Shown: positions 1 through 15,700, counted from the stretch's first letter. The stretch: 64,000 nucleotides of DNA from Sorex araneus (GCF_027595985.1 NC_073303.1:25720565-25784564), one strand, 5' to 3'. Notes: generated by a model not told the origin, from the letters alone. Numbers and translations are program-made.

Positions 1-3337
<3,337 letters not shown>

Positions 3338-3695
3338 CCCCCGGCGGCGCCCCGCCCCCCGCCCGGCCCGCGCGAGACGCGGACCCAGGGGCGGCGGCAC
3401 CCAAGCGCCCCAGCCCGCCCGAAGACGTGTCCACGCGCTCCCCACCCCGGCGGCGGGCCTCGGGGTGCCCACGCCCACGGACTCGGGGTGCCCTCCTCCA
3501 TTCCCTCTCCCGCGGCAGGGGCGGAGCCGCGCCGGGGCCGGCGATGAGGAACATCTGGAGCCCGAGCCGCACATCTGGTCCCCGCCCGCCCCGCGCCCCC
3601 GCCACTTCCTGTCGGGGCGCAGTAGCCGGGGTCGGTTTAACCCGCTCGGGGGCCGGGGACCCCCGCGCCCAATAAAGCCGCGTCCTCCGCAGGCC
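3338..3695 (+). other. TULP1: TULP1 3' UTR
   Basis: GC-rich, about 340 nt, from the TGA to shortly after the AATAAA at 3671. It already lies inside the TEAD3 CpG island. Confidence 0.75.
3671..3676 (+). terminator. TULP1: TULP1 poly(A) signal AATAAA
   Basis: Canonical AATAAA, the first one after the TULP1 stop codon. Cleavage is expected about 15-25 nt further on. Confidence 0.85.
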
Positions 3696-4249
3696 GAGAG
3701 CGGCGCGTGGTTCCTAGCGCGGCCCAGGGCGCCCCCGAGCCCCGCGCCGCCCCGGCCCGTCCCGCGCGCCCCTCGCGGGTCCTACCGAAACTCGGGGGAG
3801 GGGGCTCGCAGTGTCCAGACGCCCCCCGCCCCTGCGGGGGAGCCCCGGGGGGAGCCGGGCCGGGAGGGAGCGCCCCGGAGGTCCGGGAAGAGGGGGGCCA
3901 AGGGAGAAGAAATTCGAGAAACGAGCCTCTCGGAGAACCAGACAAACCGGGTTCGGGCAGGGCGGGCGCTGCTGCGCCGGGGCGGGGCCGCGGGCCGGGG
4001 CCCCCGCGAGTGGGGGGCGCCGAGACCCGGGACCGGGAGCGCGGGGGGCCGCGCGGGGAGGGGGGGGCTGGGGAAGCCCGATCCGCGGCTCCGCGCCGCG
4101 CCCCGACGGGAGCCCCCGCCCCGCGCCGCCCCGCCGGGCCGGCGGGCGGGGGCCGGGCGCGGCGCGCAGGGGGCGCCCGGCACGGCCGCGCCTCCCGGGG
4201 TCCCCGCGCGGCCCCGCCCCCCCGCCGGTGCCCGCCCCCCGGGGCGCCC

Positions 4250-4475
4250 CGCCCCGCCGGCCCCGCAGCCCCCACCCGCCCCGGCCGCTCCACACAAACT
4301 TTCCGTCCCGCTCGCTCCCTCCTCCGCGCGCGGCGCCTCCCGCTCCGGCCCGGCTCATTCCGCACATTCCGGCCCGTCCCCTCCCCACGACCCCCCCTTC
4401 CCCGGCCCCCCTCGCTCGGCTCCCTCGGGCCCGGCGGAGCGGCCCGGCCGGAGCGCCCCCCCGAGCTCGGACCAG
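4250..4475 (+). other. TEAD3: TEAD3 non-coding first exon (5' end uncertain)
   Basis: The 3' boundary is set by the consensus donor ACCAG|GTAAGC at 4475/4476, inside the CpG island and upstream of the coding exon at 12525. The start is a guess: the drop from near-pure GC to 'cacacaaactttccgtccc' near 4292 suggests initiation around 4250-4330. Human TEAD3 also has an untranslated first exon (established). Confidence 0.55.
4356..4370 (-). promoter_or_regulatory. Tandem M-CAT/TEAD-binding motif pair, 3-bp spacer
   Basis: On the minus strand this reads GGAATG-TGC-GGAATG: two perfect direct repeats of the TEAD core (M-CAT, CATTCC on +) separated by 3 bp. A direct repeat with a 3-bp spacer is the arrangement known to favour cooperative binding of two TEAD molecules. 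It lies in or next to TEAD3 exon 1, so TEAD3 may regulate its own gene or be set by YAP/TAZ activity. Confidence 0.6.
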
Positions 4476-5826
4476 GTAAGCCGGGCGGGCGGACGCGGGC
4501 GGGAGTGGCCGGCCGGCCGCCCGGGGGTCAGCACAGGGGGGCGGGGGCCCCCCAGCTATTGTCCGGCGCGAGCCCCGGGTCCGGGTGCCGGGAAGTTTGG
4601 AGGGAAGGGGGGCACGCTCTCCGGGAAGCCCCGCCCATCCCGCGCGCACCCCCCACCTACCCCCCCCACTGGCCGCCCCGCGATCGGGCCGCGCCGGTCC
4701 GGCGGGGCCGGGGAGACTCCGGGTGTCTCGGCTGGACGCGGCGGGGGGCCCCGCGCACGGCCACCGCCGCCGCGGGGAGCTCGGACCCGGGGCGCCCCGG
4801 CCCCGGCCCCGCCGCCCTTTGGACTCTCCCGGCCCCGGCTCGCCCCGGCTCCACGCAGGCCTCGGCCCCGGCCTCCCAGCGCCCGGCCCGGCCCGCGCGG
4901 GGCCCATCGCCACGGCGCCCGGCCGTGCCGGAGGCTGGGGGCTGGGGAGGGGGCCGAGCTGGGCGCCCCCCGGGGCCGGGAACCCCCACCCCGGACAGAG
5001 CCCGCCAGGCCCCAGGTCCTGCCCGGAGCTCAGCGCCCGGCGCCAGAGGGGCCGGAGTTGGGGCCTTGTCCTCTGTCACCGGCTCCGGAGCCCTGTCTCA
5101 GCTTTGGAGGGTTTGAGGGACGCTTGTCCACCCCGTACCCCGCGGGGCCTGTCCTCACGCCTGTCTCCAGCCGGGCCCGGAGACCCCACCGTGCCACCCT
5201 GCCGGAGAAGGGGCCCTGATCCCGGACGCTCCTGGGCAGGGGCAGAGGGCCTTGGGGGCCACTCTCCTCTGGCTTCCCTCTCCAGGTAGAGGAAGCGCCG
5301 GGTCAGGCCTGGACTTGCCGCCCTGGAGAGCCAGGGAGGGGGTGGGGGTGGACACAGGCCGAGGGGCCGGTGCCCACGGGGCCCTGAGTCTGCCGCCTGT
5401 GACCTGGCGCTGTGCAGGCATGTCCCTCCCCGGGGCAGGGGGCCTGGACTCCGTCTTGGCTGGAATGCTCGCGGCAGCCCGGGGCAAGGAGGGACGTCCA
5501 GGGGCCCCCATGGCGTCCCGGCTCCTTCCACACCCCGGTCGCCCCCTTTCCCAAACTCCTCCCGGGAGGGGCCCCTTGCTGGATGCGGCTCTGTGGGCCT
5601 CTCCTCCCTGGGTGCAGGGGTCCGGGAGGTTGGGAGGCTCAGCCTCTCGGGCCTCCCCCCAGCCCCCACCCCTGCGAAGGCAGTAATGAATGCTAATTAG
5701 CGCACTGGGGCTGGGGCTGGTCAGGGGTTGACAGGAGAGGGGTGTGTATGTACATATGTGTGTGCACACACACATGATATCTGTGCATGCAGGGGCACAT
5801 GTGTGTGGCATGTGGAGCACACACAG

Positions 5827-5874
<48 letters not shown>
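5827..5874. repeat. (TG)n microsatellite
   Basis: About 24 uninterrupted TG units, with looser TG/CA sequence from 5741. Confidence 0.95.
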
Positions 5875-5878
<4 letters not shown>

Positions 5879-8800
5879 TGTGTGTTTACGCGTAATCATG
5901 GATGCAGTCTCTGGCTTGTTTCGCCAGCTGAGGAAATGCTCAAGCCGGAAGGAGACATCTCTCTCCGCAGCTCTAGAATCACTGCACATGTGCTTCTCTG
6001 CTGGGCCCTGGACACTGCTGGAGAGTCCCCTGGGGCCTCAGTTTCCCCATTTGACATAAGCGACTTCCCGGGCCCCTGGCTCCCCGTCGGCCTTCTCTCT
6101 GTCCTGGGACCCGGATGTGGTCAGGACGACCGGAGAGGGCCGTGGGCTTCCTGGGGGAGGGGGCGAATGGTCTGAAGCAGACCAGGCAGGGGGCGGCCGT
6201 TCTGCAGAGCGGGCCCCCCGGGGGTGCGGGCAGCAGGTGCCACAGGCAGGTGGGGTTGGGGGGACCTGCCCTGAGAAGACGAGGCGCCCGGTGGGCTCTG
6301 GCAGGCTAGACCCAGAGAACGGTGCTCGGGGGCCACTTGGAAGCCTGCCCACCCCCAACTCCCAGGGGCCCCTCGGGGCCGTGTGGACGCTGGCGGGGGC
6401 GGTGAGGGGCGGCCTGCTGTGAGGGGTGGGGAAGGGGCAGGCAGACCCGGCGGGCTCTGAGCATTTTCTGTGGGGGTCGGGGGAAGGGGTCACGGTAGAA
6501 GGGGTCACGGCCTCCTTCCCCCTTGGAGTGGGGCGAGCTGTCGCCTCCGAGGGGCGGCCTGGAGGTCCCAGCGTCTCCACCCCCGGGAGCATCTCTGGTC
6601 AGAGCTGGGGGTCAGCAGTCGGCTGGGGGTCCTGGTGACCCGCCGGTGCCCGCTCGAGGGTGCCCGGCCGGCAGGCGCGAGGGTGTCCTGGCGTGCGCCC
6701 CGCGGCCCCAGCCCCTGTGTTTCCTCGAGTGCTGATTGTTTCCTGTGATCCCTGCCAGGCCCGACGGGACAGGAAGCGATAGAGGGAAGCGGGAGCGTGA
6801 CTCTGCGTGCGAGAGGCGGGAGTGTGGGCGCGCCTGGGGGCGAGGGGCGTGTGTGAGAGAGAACCGGGCAGAACCAGTTTGCGTGTGCACCCGGGAGCCC
6901 GCCCGCCCGGCGGTGGCCGGGAGAGGAGCCGGGGGTGACACCGGGTGTGCGAGGACGGTTCGTCTCTGTGTGACGGGCCCTGCGGTGCTGGGGAGACGGG
7001 GCGGGCCCGAGTCCTCCGTGTGGGGCGGCCTGCAGGACGTGCCGAGGGTGAGAGAGACGGATGGACGGACGGACGGACAGAGAGGGACTGTCACTGAGGG
7101 TGTGGATGCGAGAAGCAGCTTGGCCGCGGGCGGCATCTGTGACCGCATCCGCCTGTGTGAGGGACACCAGTGACAGGCACGCGTGGGTGATGCCCAGGGA
7201 CATGTCTGGGTGCGTGAGGAACCCGGGACAGCATGGATGGCCCCCGCATGATGACATGTGACCCCCCCCGTATGGGAGAGCCGGGGGACAATGGGGCATG
7301 TGTCCCCAGAAACTGCTGTGACAGCGGCCAGCCTGGGGGGAACCTCGGGGTGTGCCTGAGACGCTCCTGGGGGTGACCGCTCTCCGGGCGGACAGCGCGG
7401 GTGACTGCCTTCAGGGCTCTCCCGGACGTGGCGTGCGTTACCGTGGGGTGGGTGACCCATGGGGGGGACCTGTGACCCCCGTGACTCAGATGGCCGAGGG
7501 CAGAGGATGGCTTGAAACAAAGAAGGAATTCCGGCCTCCGAGAGGGAGTCTGTCCAGGTTCATGGCTGTTTTGTCACAGTCACAGTGGTCCAGGGCCAGG
7601 GCTGGGTGGCTGGGTGGTCAGACACAGGCCTCCTGTGTCGGGTTCATTCCCGACACCCCCTAAACATTCCCCATGGAACGGCCACCGGGAGGGTGCGGGA
7701 TGTCGCCTCGAGAGAAGCAAGTGGGTGATGGAGGCCGGCTGGTGGCAGTCCCAGTGGGACCCCGGAACCCAGGGGCCCCACAACACCTGGACTGTGACCT
7801 ATGACCCTGGGGCGCCCACCGCCTGCCCTGGTCCCAAGGGGGACCAGCTGGGGAGCCAGGACAAAAGGGGGGGCGCCCTGGGCCCCTTCCCTCTCGGGGA
7901 GCTGTGGGGCCCCCTCCCCGTCCTGTGGGGGACAGTGCCGGGGAGGGCGAGTTGGGGGAAGGAGGGGCTGCCCTCCCCCTCCGCCCCTCCGCTCCCGCAG
8001 AAGCCTGCGCCCCTGTCAGGGTGGGAGGGAGGAGCCTCCGTTCCCAAATTGGAAGCACATTAATAAGCGCGGGTGAGGGAGGGAGACCCCCCCACCTCCC
8101 TCCCAGCGGGCTCGGCAAATTGTTTCCTCCTGAAAGGCCGGACGCCGCTCCAGAAAAGGGGGTGCACCCCAGCCTGGGTGGGGGCGGCGGGGGGGACAGG
8201 GTCCCTCAGGGCCCCGCGGGCTGGAGCGGGGAGGGGCGCCTTCCCCACCACACTGTGGTGATTGCAGCCACTGGGGGGAGGGGCCCACAGCTGGGGAACA
8301 GCTGGCCCGCAGGGGGGCCGAGGGGCTCCCTCCGCCCTGCGCCCGGATCAGCCGTGCTCACTCACACCCCGGCTGCCTGGCCCAGTCCTGGGGTGTCAGG
8401 GTGGACTTTGGGGCGAAGCCCTGCTTTCCCACCCCCAGGAGAGTGCCTTGGGGGGCCGGCCCCAGGGGTCTCAGGGCTCCTGTTGTTCTCCCAGTGGGGG
8501 CTGGTGCAGAGATGAGGACGGGGGGGGCTCCCTCAACTGTCCTGTCTGTGTCCCCCCACCCCCCGCAGAGGGCAGAGCCCATGGGAGCCCCGGCGGCAGA
8601 CAGACCCCCGCTCCCTCTGGGTGGGGGCTAGACCCAGCGTCCCCGGCCAGTTGCTCCAGCAGACCTGACCCCGGGGTGGGGGGAGGCAGGCCGTCTGGCA
8701 CCCCAGAGTCTGCTCCTAGACACCTGCCACCACCTGGGGCAGCTGAGGGCCTGGTGAGGGCCTCGGATACTGGAGCCAGCCAGAGACCCCCTGCTGGGGG

Positions 8801-9024
8801 TGCCCAGGGGGCAGGGGGGGACCCGAATGAGGGTGTCCTGGATGCAGTTCCTGCAGCTCCCGCTGTGGCTCTCTCTCTTCCCCGTGGGTCTGTCCTGGCG
8901 TGGGGACCCCATGGCGGTCCACGGCCTGACCACCGCGGTTTGTTGCCTTCTGCTTCTTCCCATCCCCTTGACTCTGGGTCCCCACGGCTCACTTGGTCAC
9001 AAGGACTTTCTCCTGGTTGCCCAT

Positions 9025-9129
9025 TCCACACACATACACACGCACACACGCACAGGCACATACACGCAGGTTCTGCCTGTCTCTGTCTCACACACACATG
9101 CACACACATTCAGGTTCTGTCTCTCTCTT

Positions 9130-9170
<41 letters not shown>

Positions 9171-9421
9171 GGTTCTGCCTGTCTCTCGTACACACACACA
9201 GGTTCTGTCTGTCTGTCTGTCTCTCTCTCTTACACACACACATTGGTTCTGCCTGTCTGTCACTTACACACACACAGGTTCTCCCTCTCTCTCTCTCTCT
9301 CTCTCTCTCCCTCCCTCTTCCTCTCTCTTTCTCTCTCTCTCACAGGTTCTGTCTATCTGTCTCTGTCACACACACAGAGATTCTGTCTCTCTCTTTCTCT
9401 CACAGGTTCTGTCTGTCTCTT

Positions 9422-9469
<48 letters not shown>

Positions 9470-9575
9470 TGGTTCTGCCTTTCTCTGTCACACACACACA
9501 TACACACACACATAGGTTCTGTCTGTCTCATACACACACACACACACACACACTCACACACTCTGGCTCTGCATC
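9025..9575. repeat. Composite CA/CT minisatellite
   Basis: About a dozen variable units, each (CA)n then ggttctgcctgtctct-like then (CT)n. The constant 'ggttctg' marks the register. Confidence 0.9.
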
Positions 9576-10974
9576 TTTTTCTGTGTGTCTCACCCAGGGT
9601 CCCCCTCCGGTGTGAGTGCGGGGTCCGAGCCCCTGACTCTCTTGCCCCTCGCTCTCTTCACTCTCCTGGCCTGTGTCCCCGTCTCCCGGCTGCACCCCAG
9701 CTCTGCCCACTCCCGAGGCTGCACTTCTGCCCCCTCACTGGCCGGTCTGTCTCTCGGGGCCAGCCCCCCGAAATCTACCTTCTCTGAGGGACCCTTGAGG
9801 AAGCGTGCTCTGGACATGGGGGGGCTGCTGCCCCCTGACCCGCTCTCTGCTCGGGCTCCCGAGAGGCCCCCGCTTGCCTCTGACCAGCCCCACAGCTGCC
9901 GGGGAACCAGAGCAGCCCCTGCCCCCCACAGCTGGGCCTGGGTTGCAGGGCGGGCTGGAGGGGGGGCACACACTGGACTGTCCTCGTCCCACAGCTGAGA
10001 CTGGGGGCCACAGGACCGGCCCGTCCTGGGCCGGGACCACTAGAGAGTTGGTTCCCCCGGGTCGGGTCGGGTCGGGTTTGACGCTGCCCTGAGCACTGTG
10101 TGAGGTTGAGGCCAGTGGGGGACAGGCGGGAAGGTGCGGGGGGGCCCTGACCATCCTGGCCGCCGTCCCCTCGCCCCCTCCCCCTCGCCAGCTGCCCTCG
10201 GTCCCCGCCTCCCCTTCGGTCCCGGCTCCCAGCGCTGCTGTGTTCCCATATTTGGCCACAGTGCTCCTGCGGGGGGCGGGGCGGGGCTGACATCACCCGA
10301 GGAGGGGGAGCACTGCCTGCGGAGAGGGGAGGCAGCAGGGACTGGGGGAGGCAGCCAAGTCGCTTCCCAAAGTCCCGGGCTAGCCAGGCCCCTCCTGCTC
10401 CCAAGGAGCCCTGGGTGAGGGGTGGCGGGGGGGGTAGCGGGGGAGGACACGGGGAGTCCTGCTCCTTGCGGGGTCCCCCAGGCCCCCAGCCTGGTCACAT
10501 GCCCCGTCCCGCCTCCCGTGTTCAGGGACCAGGACCCCCAGGGCTCAGGGGTGGGGACCAGAAGCCAGTTTCCCGGGGCGAGGGGGTGATGCGGGCCAGT
10601 GTCAGCCCAGCAGGGCCTCTCCCCCGCCCCCCCGGGGTCTCGGAGGACCCCCACTGAGCACCTCAGCAGCCACGGGGCTCCAGAGTCGCCCCAGCTGGGG
10701 GCGGGAAGGGGAGAGGCTGGTCTAGCCCCCTCCTCGCGGCGGCAGGTAACGGGGTTCTAGCCCCAGCCCCTCGGTGAGAAGGCTGGCTCGGGTGAGCTCT
10801 GTTGCCCAGAGTACGGCCCACCATGGCGGCTGGGAGGGTGGGGGGCGGCCGTAGCCCTGTCCAGGAGCCCACGCGCTTTCTGTTTGTTTCCTTAAAGGAG
10901 GCAGATTTCTGAGGGGACACTGAGTCATTTTTTCCCTGGGAAGGGAGCGGTAGGCTAAGTTTGGAAACCCGTGC

Positions 10975-11145
10975 GTTAGAGCCTGGCTCTGGCCCTCCCT
11001 GGCTGTGTGTCCTTCAGCCGGTTGCTTAACCTCTCTGTCCTTTGGTTCCTCACCTGTAAAGAATAATAGTATTTACCCCCTAGGTCGGAGTGAGCATTAA
11101 GCGAGTTGATATGTGTCCAGGAGGGTGTCTGCCTTATTGATGGCC
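10975..11145 (+). repeat. MIR SINE, sense
   Basis: Shows gcttaacctctctgtcc, ttcctcacctgtaaag and aataatagtatttaccccc in MIR order. Confidence 0.85.
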
Positions 11146-11245
11146 CAGAGTGTCTGTCTGCAGTGATACGGACATGACCCCCGCCCCCCCCCGCTCCCCA
11201 CGCTGACTCCATTCTACTGGGGGCCTCCCCGTAGACTCCCTAAAC

Positions 11246-11425
11246 GGGGTCTGGAGAGATAGTTCAGTGGGTAGGGCACTTGCCTTGTGCACGGCCAACC
11301 GGGGTTCAACCCCCTGCATCCCATTTGGTCCCCTGAGCTCGCCAGGAGCGATTCCTGAGTGCAGAGCCAGGCATGACCTCAAACTAAAGTAAGTAAACAG
11401 TGTTTTTAAAGACTTCCTAAACAGG
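11246..11425 (+). mobile_element. Shrew-type tRNA-derived SINE
   Basis: Head ggtctggagagatagttcag, B-box variant ggttcaacc, body catttggtcccctgagct. Lies in TEAD3 intron 1. Confidence 0.9.
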
Positions 11426-12524
11426 CAGGCGCGCCCCCCGCCCCCGGGAGAGCCACAGTCATTCCTCAGGACCCTGGGGAGGAGGAGGGATTGCCCCCCG
11501 CCCAGGGGTGCCCTTCCTCTCTGCCCTGCCCCCACCCCGAGGCCTAGAGCACCCCCAGGATGCACTGTGGAAATGCTCTGACTCCAGCTTCCCTTCGTGC
11601 CTGGCCATGGAGACCGTGAGGCTGCAGGACCCCCTGGCCAGGTGGGGGGCCCGTGGAGGGCCATCAGCACCACCGGCCATGTGGGGTCCGGCCGGGAGCG
11701 GTCAGTTCCTCTACTTTCTCCCCCATGGCCCCTTCCTACCTGTTTCCCTTCCCGTGCCCCCTCCCCCATCCTACCAGTTGACCCCCCCACAGACCTCATT
11801 GTTTGCCCTGGAGACCCCCTTGGGATCTCCCGGGGCGGGGGCGCATGTCTGGCCTGAGAAGTGCCCATCCGAGTGGCAGGCGGTCAGAGTTTACAGAGCG
11901 GGGCCTTCCAGCGCCCTGTGGCTGCTTTACGGGCTGCTGTGGGGCCCGGGGGAGGTGCGGTAGCAGGAAATGGGGTGGCGGGGCGGGCGGGTTGAGCAAG
12001 GCTCTGGCGGTGGCACCTTCTGGGCCACGCTGGGCCCTGCATCCTTCCCCACTCGGGGCGGGCCAGGCCGCAGCCTCCGGGAGGGGGTCCCTCCGCCCCC
12101 CACTCTCCCGGCACTGGTGCCCAGCAGGGTCCGACCCATACAGGGAGGCCAAGGGGGCTTGGGCGGGGCTCCTGGTGGGGGGGGAGGGCGGCAGGGAGGC
12201 GGAGCAGCACCAGGGAGCCCCTCCACCTCGGAAACGCAGGGCCTCGCCCCCTGTCTGATGCCGGGGGACCCCAAGAGCCTCTGTGGTCCCCTGTGGATGC
12301 TGCCCCTCCCCCCCGAGGGAGGCGCGTGCGGTGGTCCCAGGAAGCGTGTGTCCATCGTCCAGGGCGCCACCTGGGCCGTGCCCCGAGCCTGGGAATGGGC
12401 ATCGCGGTTGCCCCTGGTGTGATGTCACCGAGCGCGAGCCCTTGGCGGCAGTGTAGCCAGGGAGAGGCAGGGCTGGGCCCTCCCCCACCCCCCGGCCTGA
12501 CCCCCGTATGTCTGCCCCTCCCAG

Positions 12525-12776
12525 GCCCCAGCCGCCCGGTGGGCTCAGGCCCCGAGCCCAGAGCAACCAGCACAATAGCGTCCAACAGCTGGAACGCCAG
12601 CAGCAGCCCCGGGGACGCCCGGGAAGATGGGTCCGAGGGCCTGGACAAGGGGCTGGACAATGACGCGGAGGGCGTGTGGAGTCCGGACATCGAGCAGAGC
12701 TTCCAGGAGGCCCTGGCCATCTACCCGCCCTGCGGCCGCCGCAAGATCATCCTGTCGGACGAGGGCAAGATGTACG
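12525..12776 (+). CDS. TEAD3: TEAD3 exon 2: 5' UTR end and residues 1-67, AUA start
   Basis: Acceptor gcccctcccag before 12525, donor TACG|gtgcgt after 12776. Coding begins with ATA at 12575 in strong context (A at -3, G at +4) and reads [14 protein letters not shown], the human start. The frame stays open upstream within the exon but has no AUG there. The first half of the TEA domain is here. Confidence 0.95.
12575..12577 (+). promoter_or_regulatory. TEAD3: Non-AUG (AUA) initiation codon of TEAD3
   Basis: Bases acaATAG keep purines at -3 and +4. No AUG in frame exists in this exon before codon 66, so AUA start is needed to make an intact TEA domain. AUA initiation was reported for human TEF-5. 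Confidence 0.85.
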
Positions 12777-15700
12777 GTGCGTGTGGGGCCCCGGGGCCGC
12801 CCCTCCCCCTGCTCTCTGCCCCCTCACCCAACCGGTTTGGCCAAGTCCCGCGCGGCTGCCAGCCCGCCAGGGCGAGTCTGGGCGTGCGAGTGTCTGCACC
12901 CTCATAAACAGGCCAGAGCCAGGCCCACACCTCCCGCCCGGCCGGCCGCCACCTCCCCCCAACTGGCCTGCAGGTTTCGGCGTGACTCAGTGGGTCCAGG
13001 AAACTGGGTCAGTCCAGCAGGCCCCAGGCCAGGCCAGGGAGAGGGTCCACTCCCCAGAAGGCCGGGGTGGGTTCCCCCGCAGGGGTCAGCCCCGGAATGA
13101 GCAGGGGCCGCCCTCCGGCCAGTTCCCTTGGGGCCTCCCTGACTGCCCCCCTCACTCCCGGCCCCCCTGGCCCCCCCACTCTGTCCCCCACTCACTTCCT
13201 GCCCCTGTGAGCCCTGAGCTGCGTTTTCAGGGTCACCCAGCCTCTGCTGGCCGGCTCACACGCGGCCGGCCCGGGTGCCAGAGCCAGCATGGGGCGCGGG
13301 AAAGGAGGCGCCGGGCCAAGTGCTCCTCTGGGCGCTCCCCAGTTTCCCAGGCCCACCCCGAGCTCCAGAGCCTCCGGCGTGGGAGGCACGTGTGCCCGGG
13401 AGCCGGCGACGTGGGTGGGGTGTCCCCGGGACTCCCTCCCCGCCGGCAGGCAGCCCCCAGAGATATTCTTAGCAGGGTGGAGGGAGCAGCGCGGCCGGTT
13501 CTGTCCTGGGAGAGGAATCCGGAGAATGTGTCCGTCCGGGCAGGCCTCGGGACTGGGGCTGGGGGCTCTGGGCTGGCTCTGGGGTAGGAGGCGCCCGCCC
13601 TGAGGAGGCTGCTGGGCCCTGCCGTTGTCCCACTCACCCCGCCCAGCTGACCCTCAGAGGGTCCTCGTCGCTGAGCAGAAACCGCACACCCCAGGCCGAC
13701 GGGGCGGCGTGAGACTCTGGTCGTGGGTGACACAGGACACAGTGACGCCCCATGGACAGAGACTGGTGGAAAGCACTGGCCTGACTCAGCACAGCCCGGG
13801 GGTGGGGGGCGGGGGCAGGGGCAGGGTCGTCTAGGACAAGACCCTGCAGAACAGAGTCACCGAGACAGCCCTTCTTACTCACTGGGCCACATGTGTGCAC
13901 ACACATGCACACGCACACACTTGCACACGTTCACACACATGCACTCACACACACATTCACACCACACACTTGAACGCATATTCACATGCATGCACATGCA
14001 CACACACAAACATGTGTTCACACACATGCACATGCTCACACACATGCCCACACGCTGACATTTACACACACATATAAGCACACATTCATACATGCACATG
14101 CACGTGTATTTGTACACACATGCACACACTCCACATGCATGCACACATGCATACGTTCACATGCACACGCATTCACGTGCATGCCCACGCACACACGAGC
14201 ACCTGCCCCCTCTGCGGACACTGGTCAGCTCCCTGTGGCCACTCCTTTCCTGGACTCTGTGGGACTCACGCCCCTGGACCCTGCTGGCAGCCAAAACTTC
14301 CCAGCTCCGGGGCTGGAGCGAGAGCACAGCGGGTAGGGTGTTTGCCTTGCACGCGGCCGACCCGGGTTCGATTCCCAGCATCTCATATGGCCCCCTGAGC
14401 ATCTCCAGGAGTAATTCCTGAGTACAGAGCCAGGAGTAACCCCTGAGAGTCGCCAGGTGTGACCCAAAAAGAAAAAAAAAAAGACTTCCCAGCTCCTATG
14501 GAGGGACCGAGGGCAGGTTGGGGGGTTCGGGGCCTGCAACAGTTCCCAGGTGTCCGCCCGCCCTGTACCCCACTCATTTCCCACTCTGCCCCTTCTAGGC
14601 CGGAACGAGCTGATTGCACGCTACATTAAGCTGAGGACGGGGAAGACTCGGACGAGAAAACAGGTAGGGACGCCGCCATGTGCAGTGACCCCCCCACTCC
14701 CCCCTCCCTCACGCTCCCTCTTCTCCTGGAGCACCCCTGTTCTAGAGGAAGGGGCGCTGACCTCTCTCACGGTAGCCCAGTGCCGCTGCAGTCCCAGCCT
14801 GAGTGGTCCCTAGAGCAGTCGGCCGGGCCTGGGGGTCCTGATGGGGAGGGGGTCCTGTTAAGCCGGCAGTTAACCCAGACCAAGAGCGGGGGCAGGAATT
14901 AGGACTGGGGAGGAGGAAGAGAGCTGGAGGGCTTCCTGGAGGAAGTGCTCCTTCATTTCTGTATTTAGCCTAGCAGGAGAGAGAGACAGAGACAGAGACA
15001 GAGATCGAAATTCCAGGTTAGGAAAGCTGGGTTGTAAATAAAAGTGGTGAACCCGCACAGAACTTACTTTAATTTGTTTAATCTTCCCATCAGAGAGGTA
15101 GATAGAGTAGTTATCGCCATTGCACAGATAAGGAAACTGAGGCATGGGGAAGTAAAGTGGCCTCCTCAAGGACATTGGGCTGGCGGGTGGAGGAGCCAGT
15201 CACCCCACCAGGTGTGGTGGAGCCCGGGGCCAGGGACCTGAGGGACAGGGGGACAGCAGGGGCAGGGCTGGGGGGTGAGGGGCAGCAGGGAGTAGCAGGA
15301 CTGGCGGGGCTGGGGCAGTTTCGAGGGCTGGAGGGTATCCACGGGGCGGGCAGTGGGCCTCGAGGGTGGTGGCAGTGGGGATGTGAGAGGCCATCTGGGG
15401 CCCCGGGCAAGGGAGTGGCGGAGGGGCTAGGGAGAGAGGACCCTGCGAGGGCCACAGCCAGCACTCGGCCCCAAGCACCTCGGGGCCTGCCCCTCCCCCG
15501 ACCAGAAGCGAAGGCAGGAAGCCAAAGGAAAGGGAGTGAAGTGGGCGAATTCCGGGGTGTCCGGAGGCAGCTCTGACTCCCAGCGCTTCCCAGCAGCCTG
15601 TGCGGCTGGGGTTCGAACCCACCAGCCAGCCGGGACCCGCTGTGTGTGCAGGGGGAGCCCTGCCCCAGCCCGCCGTGCCAGAGAAGGTGGAGACCCCCGC

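Larger units (their letters stand above)
4476..12524 (+). other. TEAD3 intron 1
   Basis: Eight kilobases, mostly unique and GC-rich, with few SINEs: one (+) at 11246-11425 and a MIR at 10975-11145. It includes (TG)n at 5827-5874, a CA/CT composite tandem repeat at 9025-9575, an AT-rich homeodomain-like site (aatgaatgctaattagc) at 5686-5702, and an AT island at 8040-8135 (cacattaataagc, caaattgtttcctcctgaaa). The low repeat density fits retained regulatory sequence. Confidence 0.7.

Noticed and set aside
8262-9787. Frames of 264-417 residues rich in [11 protein letters not shown]
   Set aside because: Read-through of the CA/CT tandem repeat; no conserved domain.
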